8,771 nucleotides of DNA from an uncultured Clostridia bacterium (GCA_937898195.1 CALEJD010000004.1:1-8771), one strand, 5' to 3'. Shown: positions 1 to 5,879, numbered from the stretch's first letter. Numbers and translations: made by a program. The notes: generated by a model not told the origin, from the letters alone.

Positions 1-54
1 TTTTCTACCATTTAGGTCTGTTTTTGTGCTGTCCGTACAATTTGGGGCAGTTCA
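1..54 (+). mobile_element. Putative terminus of an IS3-family (IS150-like) insertion sequence, partial
   Basis: Bases 29-54 read ..TGTCCGTACAATTTGGGG.. and end in CAGTTCA. This resembles the terminal inverted repeats of IS150-group IS3 elements, which typically look like TGtCC..aacTTTtTGGGG..CAGTtCA and end in the dinucleotide CA. Read outward, the element would lie to the left of the window and stop at base 54, with the host sequence ATAT following as a possible target duplication. A frame ending in TAG at 13-15 (..FSTI then stop) could be the last codons of the transposase orfB, but four residues cannot prove this. The opposite end, the transposase body and the second copy of the target repeat are outside the window, so the family call rests on the terminal repeat alone. 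Confidence 0.5.
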
Positions 55-73
55 ATATTCAGTCCTGTTTTTT

Positions 74-427
74 TTATTTAGATTTAGGTTTTGTGACGAA
101 TGATGTTATAAGTCCACAAAGCATTGCCACAGTTATTCCTACTGATGCGGCAGAAATTGGCCCTGAAACAATACCCAATGCACCTTTTTCTTTTATAGCT
201 TCTTTTGTTCCCTGAACAAGAGTATTTCCAAAGCCTGTCAGTGGAACAGTTGCCCCCGCGCCTGCCCAATCAACTATTGGCTCGTATATTCCTAATCCAC
301 CTAATATCACGCCAATAACTACAAATGATACTAATATTCTTGCAGGAGTCAGTTTTGTTAAATCTATCAACAACTGACCTATTACACAAATAATGCCACC
401 AACTAAAAATGCTTTTAAGAAAATCAT
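74..427 (-). CDS. spoVAE: Stage V sporulation protein AE (SpoVAE/SpoVAEb), spore membrane DPA channel component
   Basis: This is a complete 117-aa hydrophobic protein, the usual length for SpoVAEb. Family hallmarks are visible: an N-terminal FLVGGIICVIGQLLID segment, then LTPARILVSFVV, a central loop with AGAGATVPLTGFGNTLVQG, and a C-terminal membrane segment around GITVAMLCGLITSFV. SpoVA proteins sit in the inner spore membrane and move dipicolinic acid into the forespore and out at germination. I chose the ATG at 425-427 over a GTG 54 bp upstream because it gives the family length and N-terminus and has a GGGTGA ribosome site six bases upstream; the upstream start lies in a terminator hairpin. 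The gene is normally third in a spoVAC-spoVAD-spoVAE cluster. Here it is alone, separated from the upstream gene by a terminator and followed 19 bp later by a putative IS end. Confidence 0.9.
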   Translation of the reverse strand: MIFLKAFLVGGIICVIGQLLIDLTKLTPARILVSFVVIGVILGGLGIYEPIVDWAGAGATVPLTGFGNTLVQGTKEAIKEKGALGIVSGPISAASVGITVAMLCGLITSFVTKPKSK

Positions 428-443
428 ATTTTTCACCCAAGCA

Positions 444-472
444 TAGTTTGGCAAAAAAAGATTAAAATATAC
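444..472 (-). promoter_or_regulatory. Candidate sigma-G/sigma-F type promoter of spoVAE
   Basis: On the minus strand GTATA (472-468) is followed after 17 bases by CAAACTA (450-444). Forespore promoters recognised by sigma-G/F have roughly G-h-A-T-R and CATnnTA with 17-18 bp spacing, so the -35 fits fully and the -10 misses one defined base. The spacing would start transcription close to the GGGTGA ribosome site, giving a very short leader. In Bacillus the spoVA operon depends on sigma-G, so the match is biologically sensible. The AT-rich context makes chance matches possible. Confidence 0.4.
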
Positions 473-499
473 AAAAAGCACGGAGCAAAAGGCCCCGTG
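473..499 (-). terminator. Intrinsic terminator after the sigma factor/zinc-ribbon unit
   Basis: On the minus strand CACGGGGC pairs with GCTCCGTG (one G-U wobble) around a CTTTT loop and is followed by CTTTTTGT. It lies 13 bp past the stop codon of the zinc-ribbon gene. It would isolate spoVAE from upstream transcription. Confidence 0.75.
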
Positions 500-512
500 A
501 TAATTTTTAAAA

Positions 513-788
513 TTATTCGCCCTTCATTTTAGCAAAGCATTCACTGCAATAAACAGGTCTGTCATCTTTTGGAAGGAAAGGAATTTTTGCCTCGCCACCA
601 CATGAAGCACAAACTGCTGTGTGATATTCTTTTGCACCACGGATTGCATTCTTGCGTGCTACACGGCACTCTTTACATCTCTGTGGTTCATTCACAAATC
701 CTTTCTCTGCATAAAATTCCTGTTCACCTGCTGTAAAAACAAATTCGTTTCCACAATCTTTGCAGGTAAGAGTTTTGTCTTCGTACAT
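513..788 (-). CDS. Small double zinc-ribbon protein (CxxC-x17-CxxC type)
   Basis: This 91-aa soluble protein has four CxxC pairs. C9/C12 and C38/C41 frame a first ribbon containing the motif F-x-F-T-A-G-E-Q-E-F-Y and the sequence GFVNEPQRCKECR. C60/C63 and C81/C84, separated by exactly 17 residues, frame a second. The first half matches the 'probable zinc-ribbon' family common in Firmicutes; the second matches the short CxxC-x17-CxxC domain. The cellular role is unknown; zinc binding and a nucleic-acid or protein contact are inferred from the fold only. The start is supported by GAGGTAG seven bases before the ATG. It lies 36 bp downstream of the SigH-like sigma factor with no terminator between them, so the two are probably co-transcribed, and a hairpin terminator follows it. 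Confidence 0.85.
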   Translation of the reverse strand: MYEDKTLTCKDCGNEFVFTAGEQEFYAEKGFVNEPQRCKECRVARKNAIRGAKEYHTAVCASCGGEAKIPFLPKDDRPVYCSECFAKMKGE

Positions 789-824
789 TTTGCTACCTCG
801 CTTATTATTTTACCCAAAGGGCAT

Positions 825-1376
825 TTATTTGATACTGCGGATTTTCTTGCGTATTCTTTGCAACGCATTGTCAACAGACTTTTCAGTGCAATCAAGAATC
901 TCTGCAATTTCATTATAACTTAAACCAAGCAAATTAAGTCTGAAAACTTTTTTCTCGGTTTTAGAAAGGTTGTTGTTCACAAAAGAAATAATTGAATCAA
1001 TCTCTTCGTTGAACATCAACAATTCTTCGGGTGTTGGTGAAAAAGAGCGAATGTCACATTTTTCATCAATTGAAACATAAGAATCTAAAGGCAAATTGCT
1101 CTTTTTATTCGCAGTTCGCAATGCTGAAAGCATTTTTCGAGTGATAAGAGTTGTAGCGTATGTAGAAAACAACACACCCTTTGACTCATCAAAGGAATAA
1201 ACCGCAGAAAGAAGACCTAACATCCCCTCTTGATATAAATCTTCGTTTTCGATGCCACTTATTTTTTTGAATGAAAGTGATTTTTGAAGAACTATTTCAG
1301 AATAACGCTTAATTAAATCGGTTAATGCATTACTGTCTCCACCTTTTGCTTTTGAGACAAGTAAGTTTTCTTCCAA
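825..1376 (-). CDS. SigH-like sigma-70 family RNA polymerase sigma factor
   Basis: This 183-aa protein has sigma region 2 at about residues 46-95 (DLYQEGMLGLLSAVYSF, then LITRKMLSALRTAN) and a region 4 helix-turn-helix at about 151-179 (LSYNEIAEIL..KSVDNALQRIRKKI). The ITRKMLSALRTANKK..LPLDSYVSID stretch and KSVDNALQRIRKK closely parallel Bacillus SigH (Spo0H), the early sporulation sigma. It is shorter than SigH (about 218 aa), lacks some of its N-terminus and could be a paralogue, so no symbol is given. The start is TTG at 1374-1376: GAGGTG (1388-1383) lies six bases upstream. A GTG at 1401-1403 in the same frame has no ribosome site, and using it would translate the ribosome site itself. 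The gene has its own strong promoter and is followed by the zinc-ribbon gene. Confidence 0.85.
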   Translation of the reverse strand: MEENLLVSKAKGGDSNALTDLIKRYSEIVLQKSLSFKKISGIENEDLYQEGMLGLLSAVYSFDESKGVLFSTYATTLITRKMLSALRTANKKSNLPLDSYVSIDEKCDIRSFSPTPEELLMFNEEIDSIISFVNNNLSKTEKKVFRLNLLGLSYNEIAEILDCTEKSVDNALQRIRKKIRSIK

Positions 1377-1382
1377 AAAATT

Positions 1383-1388
1383 CACCTC
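1383..1388 (-). promoter_or_regulatory. Ribosome binding site that fixes a TTG start for the sigma factor
   Basis: GAGGTG, within TAGAGGTGA on the minus strand, is six bases from the TTG at 1376-1374. No ATG or GTG lies at suitable spacing. Confidence 0.7.
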
Positions 1389-1427
1389 TAAATATAATGA
1401 CACTAATCAAAGAACTATATTACTCAA

Positions 1428-1455
1428 ATTATATCACAAAAATTTTAAAAGTCAA
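1428..1455 (-). promoter_or_regulatory. Sigma-A type promoter of the sigma factor/zinc-ribbon operon
   Basis: On the minus strand TTGACT (1455-1450) and TATAAT (1433-1428) are 16 bp apart. A TG one base before the -10 makes it an extended -10 (TGATATAAT). Predicted initiation near 1421 gives a leader of about 45 bases before the TTG start. Confidence 0.8.
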
Positions 1456-1466
1456 CTAATATTTTT

Positions 1467-1489
1467 GTGTAATTTTCATAAAATCACAC
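1467..1489. repeat. Imperfect 10-bp dyad upstream of the sigma-factor promoter
   Basis: GTGTAATTTT (1467-1476) and AAAATCACAC (1480-1489) are inverted around CAT with a single mismatch. The dyad lies about 12 bp upstream of the -35 element of the sigma-factor promoter. No T-run follows on either strand, so it is not a convincing terminator; a regulator-binding site is the more likely reading, with no regulator identified. Confidence 0.4.
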
Positions 1490-1495
1490 CGATAT

Positions 1496-1528
1496 ACAAA
1501 AAGAACCACAAAAAAATTGTGGTTCTTT
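1496..1528 (-). terminator. Intrinsic terminator of the sugar mutase/miniprotein unit
   Basis: A 12-bp stem (1500-1511 with 1517-1528; minus strand AAAGAACCACAA / TTGTGGTTCTTT) has a five-base loop and runs into TTTTTG on the minus strand. It begins five bases past the stop codon of the 31-codon gene and ends that transcription unit before the sigma-factor promoter. Confidence 0.85.
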
Positions 1529-1532
1529 AAAA

Positions 1533-1628
1533 TTACATAAATATTTGTAACAAAACCGTTGCTGTGCTTAAAAGCATAATCACTGCAAGAAAAATTGCAA
1601 CAGCTTTAACAAAGAAATTTCTATTCAT
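1533..1628 (-). CDS. 31-aa single-span membrane miniprotein coupled to the sugar mutase gene
   Basis: The frame starts ATG-AAT-AGA-AAT and encodes a basic N-terminus (MNRNFFVK) followed by a continuous hydrophobic helix (AVAIFLAVIMLLSTATVLL) and a short tail QIFM, then TAA. The start is supported by AGGAG seven bases upstream, which lies in the last codons of the mutase gene; the ATG is only two bases past the mutase stop, the arrangement of translational coupling. A terminator follows at once, so this reading frame fills the space between the mutase stop and the terminator. Length, single span and the MLLST pattern recall the Prli42 class of Firmicute miniproteins (31-aa membrane anchors of the stressosome in Listeria), but this resemblance is from memory and may be only compositional. 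Too short for most gene finders. Confidence 0.6.
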   Translation of the reverse strand: MNRNFFVKAVAIFLAVIMLLSTATVLLQIFM

Positions 1629-1630
1629 TT

Positions 1631-3346
1631 TTATACTCCTAAAATTTCAGAAATGCTCTTACCCAACATCTCTGCTTTTTCTTCTGAAACTTTTCTTGTA
1701 TCACCACAAGCTGTGATATATGCCTTAATTTTTGGCTCTGTACCAGATGGTCTTACAATAACCTTGCTACCATCATTAAGGTAATATGACAATACATTGG
1801 ATTTTGGTAAATCAATAGCAGTTTCTGTGCCATCAACTGACTTTATTACACTCAATTTATAATCAGCAACTTTAACAACATCAAAGTCGCCTATTTTCTT
1901 TGGTGGGTTTTCACGCAAAGATGCCATCATATCTGCCATCTTCTGCATACCACTTGCACCTTCAAATGCGAAGTTAAGAAGAGTGTTGAGATACATACCA
2001 TATTTTTCATAAATACTATCCATAAACTCTTTAAGTGAAATGCCTTTGAGTTTATAATATGAAGCCATTTCACAAATGAGCAATGATGCAACAACAGCAT
2101 CTTTATCGCGAGCGTGTGTGCCACGGAGATATCCATAAGATTCCTCCATACCAACAACAAAACGGTCTTCTTCGTTTGACTTCTCAAGGTTTGTGATAAG
2201 CTCACCGATATATTTAAAGCCTGTCAACAAATCAGCAGTTTCTGCACCATAAGCCGATGCGATTGTTTCAACAAGTGGTGTTGTAACGATTGTTTTAACT
2301 ACTATTGGATTTTCTGGAAGTTTGTTTTGTTCTTTAAGTGATGAGAGAAGATATTCTGTGAACATTGCGCCAACTTCATTGCCTGTCATAAGCACATAAT
2401 CTTCACCGTCACGTACAGCAATACCAACACGGTCACAGTCAGGGTCAGTAGCAAGAAGCAAATCTGCATCTGTTCCCTTTGATGTTTCAATAGCACACTC
2501 AAAAGCCTGACGGATTTCAGGGTTTGGATAAGGACATGTTGGGAAGTTGCCATCAGGTTTTTCTTGTTCTTTGACAACTGTAACATCTTTAATTCCAGCT
2601 TTTTTAAGAACTCTGCGAACAGGTTTATTACCAGCACCATTAAGTGGTGTATATATCACTTTAAGACCTGCTTTTTTAATTGCATCAGGATTCACAAGAC
2701 TTGAAATAACTTTAGCATAAAACTCTTCATAGAGCCAATCTTCAATGAAATCGACCATATCTTCTGCCAAAGCATCGTCGAACTCCATTGTTTTAACGCC
2801 AGTAAACATATCAATATTCTGAATATAGTTATATGTTTTCTCTGCTGCTTCGTCAGTCATCTGATATCCATTTGGGTCATAGCACTTAAATCCATTATAT
2901 TTTGATGGATTATGGCTTGCTGTGATGATAATACCTGATGAACAGTTAAGTCTTCTAACTGCAAATGAAAGCATTGGTGTTGGAACAAGTTCAGGATAGA
3001 TATAAACCTTTATTCCGTTAGCAGCCAAGACACCAGCGGCGCTTTCTGCAAATTCTTTTGACTTGATTCTTGAGTCATAGGCGATTGCTACTGATGGATT
3101 TTCAAAACTCTCGTTAAGATAATCCGCCAAGCCCTGTGTTGCCTGATTAACTGTATATACATTCATTCGGTTTGTACCAGCACCAATTACGCCACGAAGA
3201 CCTGCTGTGCCAAACTCAAGGTTTTTATAAAAACGGTCAAGAATTGCTTCTTCATCACCTTTGATGCTTTCAAGTTCAGGAATCAAATCAGCATCAGCAG
3301 TTGCAGAAGAAAGCCAAATATCATAGAGTTTATTGATATCGTTCAT
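1631..3346 (-). CDS. pgcA: Phospho-sugar mutase (phosphoglucomutase/phosphomannomutase, PgcA type)
   Basis: This 571-aa cytoplasmic enzyme belongs to the alpha-D-phosphohexomutase family, which interconverts hexose 1- and 6-phosphates and supplies glucose-1-phosphate for UDP-glucose, glycogen and wall polymers. All four signature elements are visible: the phosphoserine loop TASHNPSKYNG with catalytic S144; the metal-binding loop DPDCDR with D301, D303 and D305; the sugar-recognition loop GMEESYG at 399-405; and the phosphate-binding RPSGTEPK at about 532-539. The length matches the long Firmicute form of about 580 aa represented by B. subtilis PgcA. Whether glucose or mannose is preferred cannot be read from sequence. 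GGAGGT lies six bases before the ATG. It has its own promoter, divergent from comM, and is followed by the 31-codon gene. Confidence 0.95.
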   Translation of the reverse strand: MNDINKLYDIWLSSATADADLIPELESIKGDEEAILDRFYKNLEFGTAGLRGVIGAGTNRMNVYTVNQATQGLADYLNESFENPSVAIAYDSRIKSKEFAESAAGVLAANGIKVYIYPELVPTPMLSFAVRRLNCSSGIIITASHNPSKYNGFKCYDPNGYQMTDEAAEKTYNYIQNIDMFTGVKTMEFDDALAEDMVDFIEDWLYEEFYAKVISSLVNPDAIKKAGLKVIYTPLNGAGNKPVRRVLKKAGIKDVTVVKEQEKPDGNFPTCPYPNPEIRQAFECAIETSKGTDADLLLATDPDCDRVGIAVRDGEDYVLMTGNEVGAMFTEYLLSSLKEQNKLPENPIVVKTIVTTPLVETIASAYGAETADLLTGFKYIGELITNLEKSNEEDRFVVGMEESYGYLRGTHARDKDAVVASLLICEMASYYKLKGISLKEFMDSIYEKYGMYLNTLLNFAFEGASGMQKMADMMASLRENPPKKIGDFDVVKVADYKLSVIKSVDGTETAIDLPKSNVLSYYLNDGSKVIVRPSGTEPKIKAYITACGDTRKVSEEKAEMLGKSISEILGV

Positions 3347-3375
3347 AATTCTACCTCCAAAATTTTCTATTATAT

Positions 3376-3404
3376 ATTCTATATCAAATCAGCCTAAAAG
3401 TAAA
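3376..3404 (-). promoter_or_regulatory. Candidate promoter of the sugar mutase gene
   Basis: On the minus strand TTTACT (3404-3399) and TAGAAT (3381-3376) are 17 bp apart, giving a leader of about 25 bases that contains the GGAGGT site. The region is very AT-rich, and an overlapping TATAAT-like sequence nearer the gene is an alternative -10. Confidence 0.5.
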
Positions 3405-3418
3405 TATATATTTTTGTG

Positions 3419-3448
3419 TTGAAAATGATATGTTTTGTATTGTATAAT
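3419..3448 (+). promoter_or_regulatory. Candidate sigma-A type promoter of comM
   Basis: TTGAAA (3419-3424) and a perfect TATAAT (3443-3448) are 18 bp apart. Initiation near 3455 leaves a leader of roughly 20 bases before comM. It is divergent from the mutase promoter, with about 15 bp between the two -35 elements. Confidence 0.65.
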
Positions 3449-3477
3449 TATTACAGTTTATATGGGATGTGATGATT

Positions 3478-5004
3478 TTGTTTTCAAAAATTATAAGTCT
3501 TGGACTTTTTGGTATGGAAGCATATAAAGTAATTGTTGAAGCTGATATTTCAGGTGGAATGCCACGATTTGACATTGTTGGACTTCCTGATACTGCTGTG
3601 TCCGAAAGCAAAGAGCGAGTTCGCTCTGCTATTAAAAACACTAATTTGCAATATCCTGTCAGCAGAATCACAATTAATCTTGCTCCTGCTGATATGAAAA
3701 AAGAAGGACCATTATATGATTTACCAATATTAATTTCATTACTCTGTGCTAATGGGCAACTAAAGGGTGTTGATGACAGTATGGCTTTTATTGGTGAATT
3801 ATCACTTGACGGCACTTTAAGAAGAGTCAACGGAGTTCTTCCTATGGTGCTTTGTGCCAAGAAAAGCGGAATTGAGAAAATATTTATTCCTGCCGAAAAC
3901 ATTAACGAAGGTGCAGTAGTCGAAGGCATTCAAGTGTATCCAGTAAAATCTGTTCTTCAACTTATAAATCATATAACAGGAATTAATGAAATCACACCAG
4001 TAACTGCGCAAGACTATAATGAATACAGACATCCTGATAATCTGCCTGATTTTTCTGATGTGCGTGGTCAGAAAGAAGTAAAAAGAGCTTTAGAGATAGC
4101 CGCTGCTGGTGGACACAACGTGTTAATGGTTGGACCACCCGGCTCTGGTAAAAGTATGTTGGCAAAGCGAATGCCATCAATTTTGCCTGATATGACTTTT
4201 GATGAAGCTATTGAAACAACAAATATTTATTCTATTGCAGGAGCATTGCCAAGTGGCGTTTCACTTTTAAGGTCAAGACCATTCCGTTCGCCACATCACA
4301 CTGTTTCCCCTGCCGGACTTTCAGGTGGTGGCGCTATTCCACGACCTGGTGAAGTATCACTTGCGCATAATGGTGTTTTGTTCCTTGACGAATTGCCAGA
4401 ATTCACAAGAAATACTCTTGAAGTTTTGCGTCAACCAATAGAAGATGAAGTAATTACAATTTCACGAGCAGCCGCTAAATTTCAATATCCTTGTTCTGTT
4501 ATGATGATTTGTGCTATGAATCCTTGCCCTTGCGGGTATTTAGGACACCCCACAAGACCTTGCACTTGTTCAACTGGTATTGCTCAACGCTATCTCAACA
4601 GAGTTAGTGGCCCACTTTTAGACCGTCTTGATATACATATCAGTGTGCCACCTGTTGATTTTGAAAATCTTTCAGGTACTGAAAAAGCAGAATCGTCAGC
4701 AGATATTAAAAAGAGAGTTGAAAAAGCAAGAGAAATTCAACACGAAAGATTTAAAGGCACTAAAATCACTTGTAACGCAAAAATGGATTCTGCTGCTACA
4801 AAGAAATACTGTTATATGTCACCAAGCGCGCTTTTGATTTTAAAAACTGCTTTCGACCGACTTTCACTTTCTGCTCGTGCTTATGATAAAGTTTTAAGAA
4901 TAGCAAGAACCATTGCGGACTTAGACGGTGAAGATGAAATCGACGTTAAGCATATTACAGAAGCAATTCAATATAGAAGTCTTGACAGAAGATTTGAAGA
5001 GTAA
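3478..5004 (+). CDS. comM: ComM/YifB family Mg-chelatase-like AAA+ ATPase
   Basis: This 508-aa protein has three regions in order: a ChlI-like N-terminal domain (about 1-170, with DISGGMPRFDIVGLPD and ITINLAPADMKKEGP), an AAA+ Mg-chelatase core, and a C-terminal lid domain (LSARAYDKVLRIARTIADLDG). Walker A is GPPGSGKS at 219-226 and Walker B is FLDELPEF around D304-E305. Two cysteine pairs, C350/C352 and C362/C364, frame a short insert. In naturally competent bacteria ComM is a hexameric helicase promoting branch migration during transformation; a real magnesium chelatase is excluded because no pigment genes or other subunits are nearby. The start is probably TTG at 3478: the family begins M-x-S-K-I and GTGAT of the ribosome site lies four bases upstream. 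ATG at 3472 or GTG at 3469 are alternatives that overlap that site. Confidence 0.92.
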   Translation: MFSKIISLGLFGMEAYKVIVEADISGGMPRFDIVGLPDTAVSESKERVRSAIKNTNLQYPVSRITINLAPADMKKEGPLYDLPILISLLCANGQLKGVDDSMAFIGELSLDGTLRRVNGVLPMVLCAKKSGIEKIFIPAENINEGAVVEGIQVYPVKSVLQLINHITGINEITPVTAQDYNEYRHPDNLPDFSDVRGQKEVKRALEIAAAGGHNVLMVGPPGSGKSMLAKRMPSILPDMTFDEAIETTNIYSIAGALPSGVSLLRSRPFRSPHHTVSPAGLSGGGAIPRPGEVSLAHNGVLFLDELPEFTRNTLEVLRQPIEDEVITISRAAAKFQYPCSVMMICAMNPCPCGYLGHPTRPCTCSTGIAQRYLNRVSGPLLDRLDIHISVPPVDFENLSGTEKAESSADIKKRVEKAREIQHERFKGTKITCNAKMDSAATKKYCYMSPSALLILKTAFDRLSLSARAYDKVLRIARTIADLDGEDEIDVKHITEAIQYRSLDRRFEE

Positions 5005-5005
5005 C

Positions 5006-5040
5006 AAAAATCCCCTACTCATATTGAGTAAGGGATTTTT
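5006..5040. terminator. Bidirectional intrinsic terminator between convergent comM and thiT
   Basis: Arms 5006-5021 and 5025-5040 (AAAAATCCC.TACTCA / TGAGTA.GGGATTTTT) pair with one mismatch around a TAT loop. T-runs occur at the 3' end on both strands. It starts one base after the comM stop and ends one base before the thiT stop, so it serves both genes. Confidence 0.9.
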
Positions 5041-5041
5041 C

Positions 5042-5704
5042 TTATATTTTAGTTTTAGTAATTTGTGGGATTTTGCCAACAACAATAGCAACTAATGTTG
5101 TAATGATGATTTCAGGAATCATATAGAAACCATTATAAATAATTGAATAAATGAGTGACAAGGCATTACCACTAAATGTGTTAATAATAGTTGAGCCCCA
5201 AGAATAGAAGCCGTCCTGTGTGAAGAACCATTCAGCCCAAGCACCATAGAGAATATATCCCGAAACAATATGGGATAAATATCTGAACAAGAGAACTGTA
5301 AAGGCACCTAACGACAATGATAAAGAATTATTTTTAATTGTCTCTTTATAAAGTGCGCCTAATCCTAATACTGAATATGCAACTATGTAATCAAAAATAA
5401 ACATTAAGATTACATTTCCCATATTGCCAAGATAATCTTCAGATGCTGGCATAATCAATGCGCTTATTGTTTTGACACCTAATGCCATCTGGACAAGAGA
5501 ATAAGCAAAGCCTGTTACCAATCCTTTGCCCAAGCCATATTTCCAGCCAACAAGGACTATTGGAAGCATACTGACGATTGTGACTTGCCCACCAAAAGGC
5601 ATTTCAGGAATAATCATTTTAGCAACAAGTTCTAAAACAGCTGCCAGAGCAATCATCACTGCACTTTCGACGAGCCAATAAAGATTTTGGTTTTTTTGTT
5701 TCAT
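5042..5704 (-). CDS. thiT: Thiamine-specific S-component of an ECF transporter (ThiT)
   Basis: This 220-aa integral membrane protein has about six hydrophobic spans. Family features include the N-terminal ALAAVLELVAKMIIPEMPFGG, then QVTIVSMLPIVLVGWKYG, a central SHIVSGYILYGAWAEWF and a C-terminal IYNGFYMIPEIIITTL, regions that build the thiamine site in ThiT. It binds thiamine and works with a shared EcfA-EcfA'-EcfT energising module encoded elsewhere; none is in this window. A TPP riboswitch directly upstream independently confirms the substrate. The ATG at 5702-5704 is chosen because GGAGTG (5716-5711) lies six bases upstream; an in-frame GTG at 5713 overlaps this site. Transcription is expected to stop when thiamine pyrophosphate is plentiful. 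It ends in the terminator shared with comM. Confidence 0.95.
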   Translation of the reverse strand: MKQKNQNLYWLVESAVMIALAAVLELVAKMIIPEMPFGGQVTIVSMLPIVLVGWKYGLGKGLVTGFAYSLVQMALGVKTISALIMPASEDYLGNMGNVILMFIFDYIVAYSVLGLGALYKETIKNNSLSLSLGAFTVLLFRYLSHIVSGYILYGAWAEWFFTQDGFYSWGSTIINTFSGNALSLIYSIIYNGFYMIPEIIITTLVAIVVGKIPQITKTKI

Positions 5705-5720
5705 TTCTTTCACTCCAAAT

Positions 5721-5757
5721 AAAAAAATTCAGCCAGAGCAGATACCGCAAGGCTGAA
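5721..5757 (-). terminator. Riboswitch-controlled intrinsic terminator in the thiT leader
   Basis: On the minus strand TTCAGCC (5757-5751) pairs with GGCTGAA (5734-5728), with a short inner GCG/TGC stem in the 16-base interval. It is followed by seven T residues (5727-5721), just before the ribosome site of thiT. Placement after the TPP aptamer indicates control by attenuation of transcription. Confidence 0.85.
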
Positions 5758-5765
5758 CTGTGAAA

Positions 5766-5860
5766 AGCTTTCCTACGACGGCATTATCCGTATCAGGTTC
5801 AATGGTTAGAAGCAGATTAGCTTCAATCTCAGCCGACTAGACTGTCAGCACCCATGCACT
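5766..5860 (-). ncRNA. TPP riboswitch aptamer (THI element)
   Basis: The conserved TPP-aptamer segments appear in order on the minus strand: GGGTGC (5853-5848), GCTGAGA (5833-5827), AACCTGAT (5799-5792), GGATAATGCC (5789-5780) and CGTAGGAAAG (5777-5768). A CUGAC/GUCGG stem lies between the first two, and GAAGC/GCTTC forms an extra variable hairpin after GCTGAGA. The closing P1 helix appears short and imperfect (AGUGC with GCUUU). Binding of thiamine pyrophosphate to such elements represses thiamine synthesis and uptake genes; here the target is thiT, through the terminator downstream. Confidence 0.96.
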
Positions 5861-5879
5861 ATTTACTTGGCTTAAATAC

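Noticed and set aside
24..215. 63-codon plus-strand open frame at the left edge
   Set aside because: It crosses the putative IS end and lies antisense to spoVAE; it has no ribosome site and its residues have no domain pattern.
621..923. 100-codon plus-strand open frame
   Set aside because: It is antisense to the zinc-ribbon and sigma genes, which have clear motifs, and it lacks a ribosome site.
1377..1403. N-terminal extension of the sigma factor from GTG at 1403
   Set aside because: It would translate the GAGGTG ribosome site itself and has no ribosome site of its own.
1467..1489. Dyad read as a second terminator or a known operator (TnrA/GlnR-like)
   Set aside because: No T-run follows on either strand, and the spacing of the half-sites does not fit the 17-bp TnrA/GlnR site.
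2386..2640. Minus-strand open frame within the sugar mutase
   Set aside because: It is a frame-shifted shadow of the mutase, without ribosome site or motif.
3384..3929. 181-codon minus-strand open frame opposite the comM start
   Set aside because: It is a mirror of the comM frame and promoter region with no recognisable domain; comM has strong motifs over the same bases.
3469..5004. Magnesium chelatase subunit ChlI for chlorophyll synthesis
   Set aside because: The three-part ComM/YifB layout and the absence of ChlD/ChlH or pigment genes fit ComM instead.
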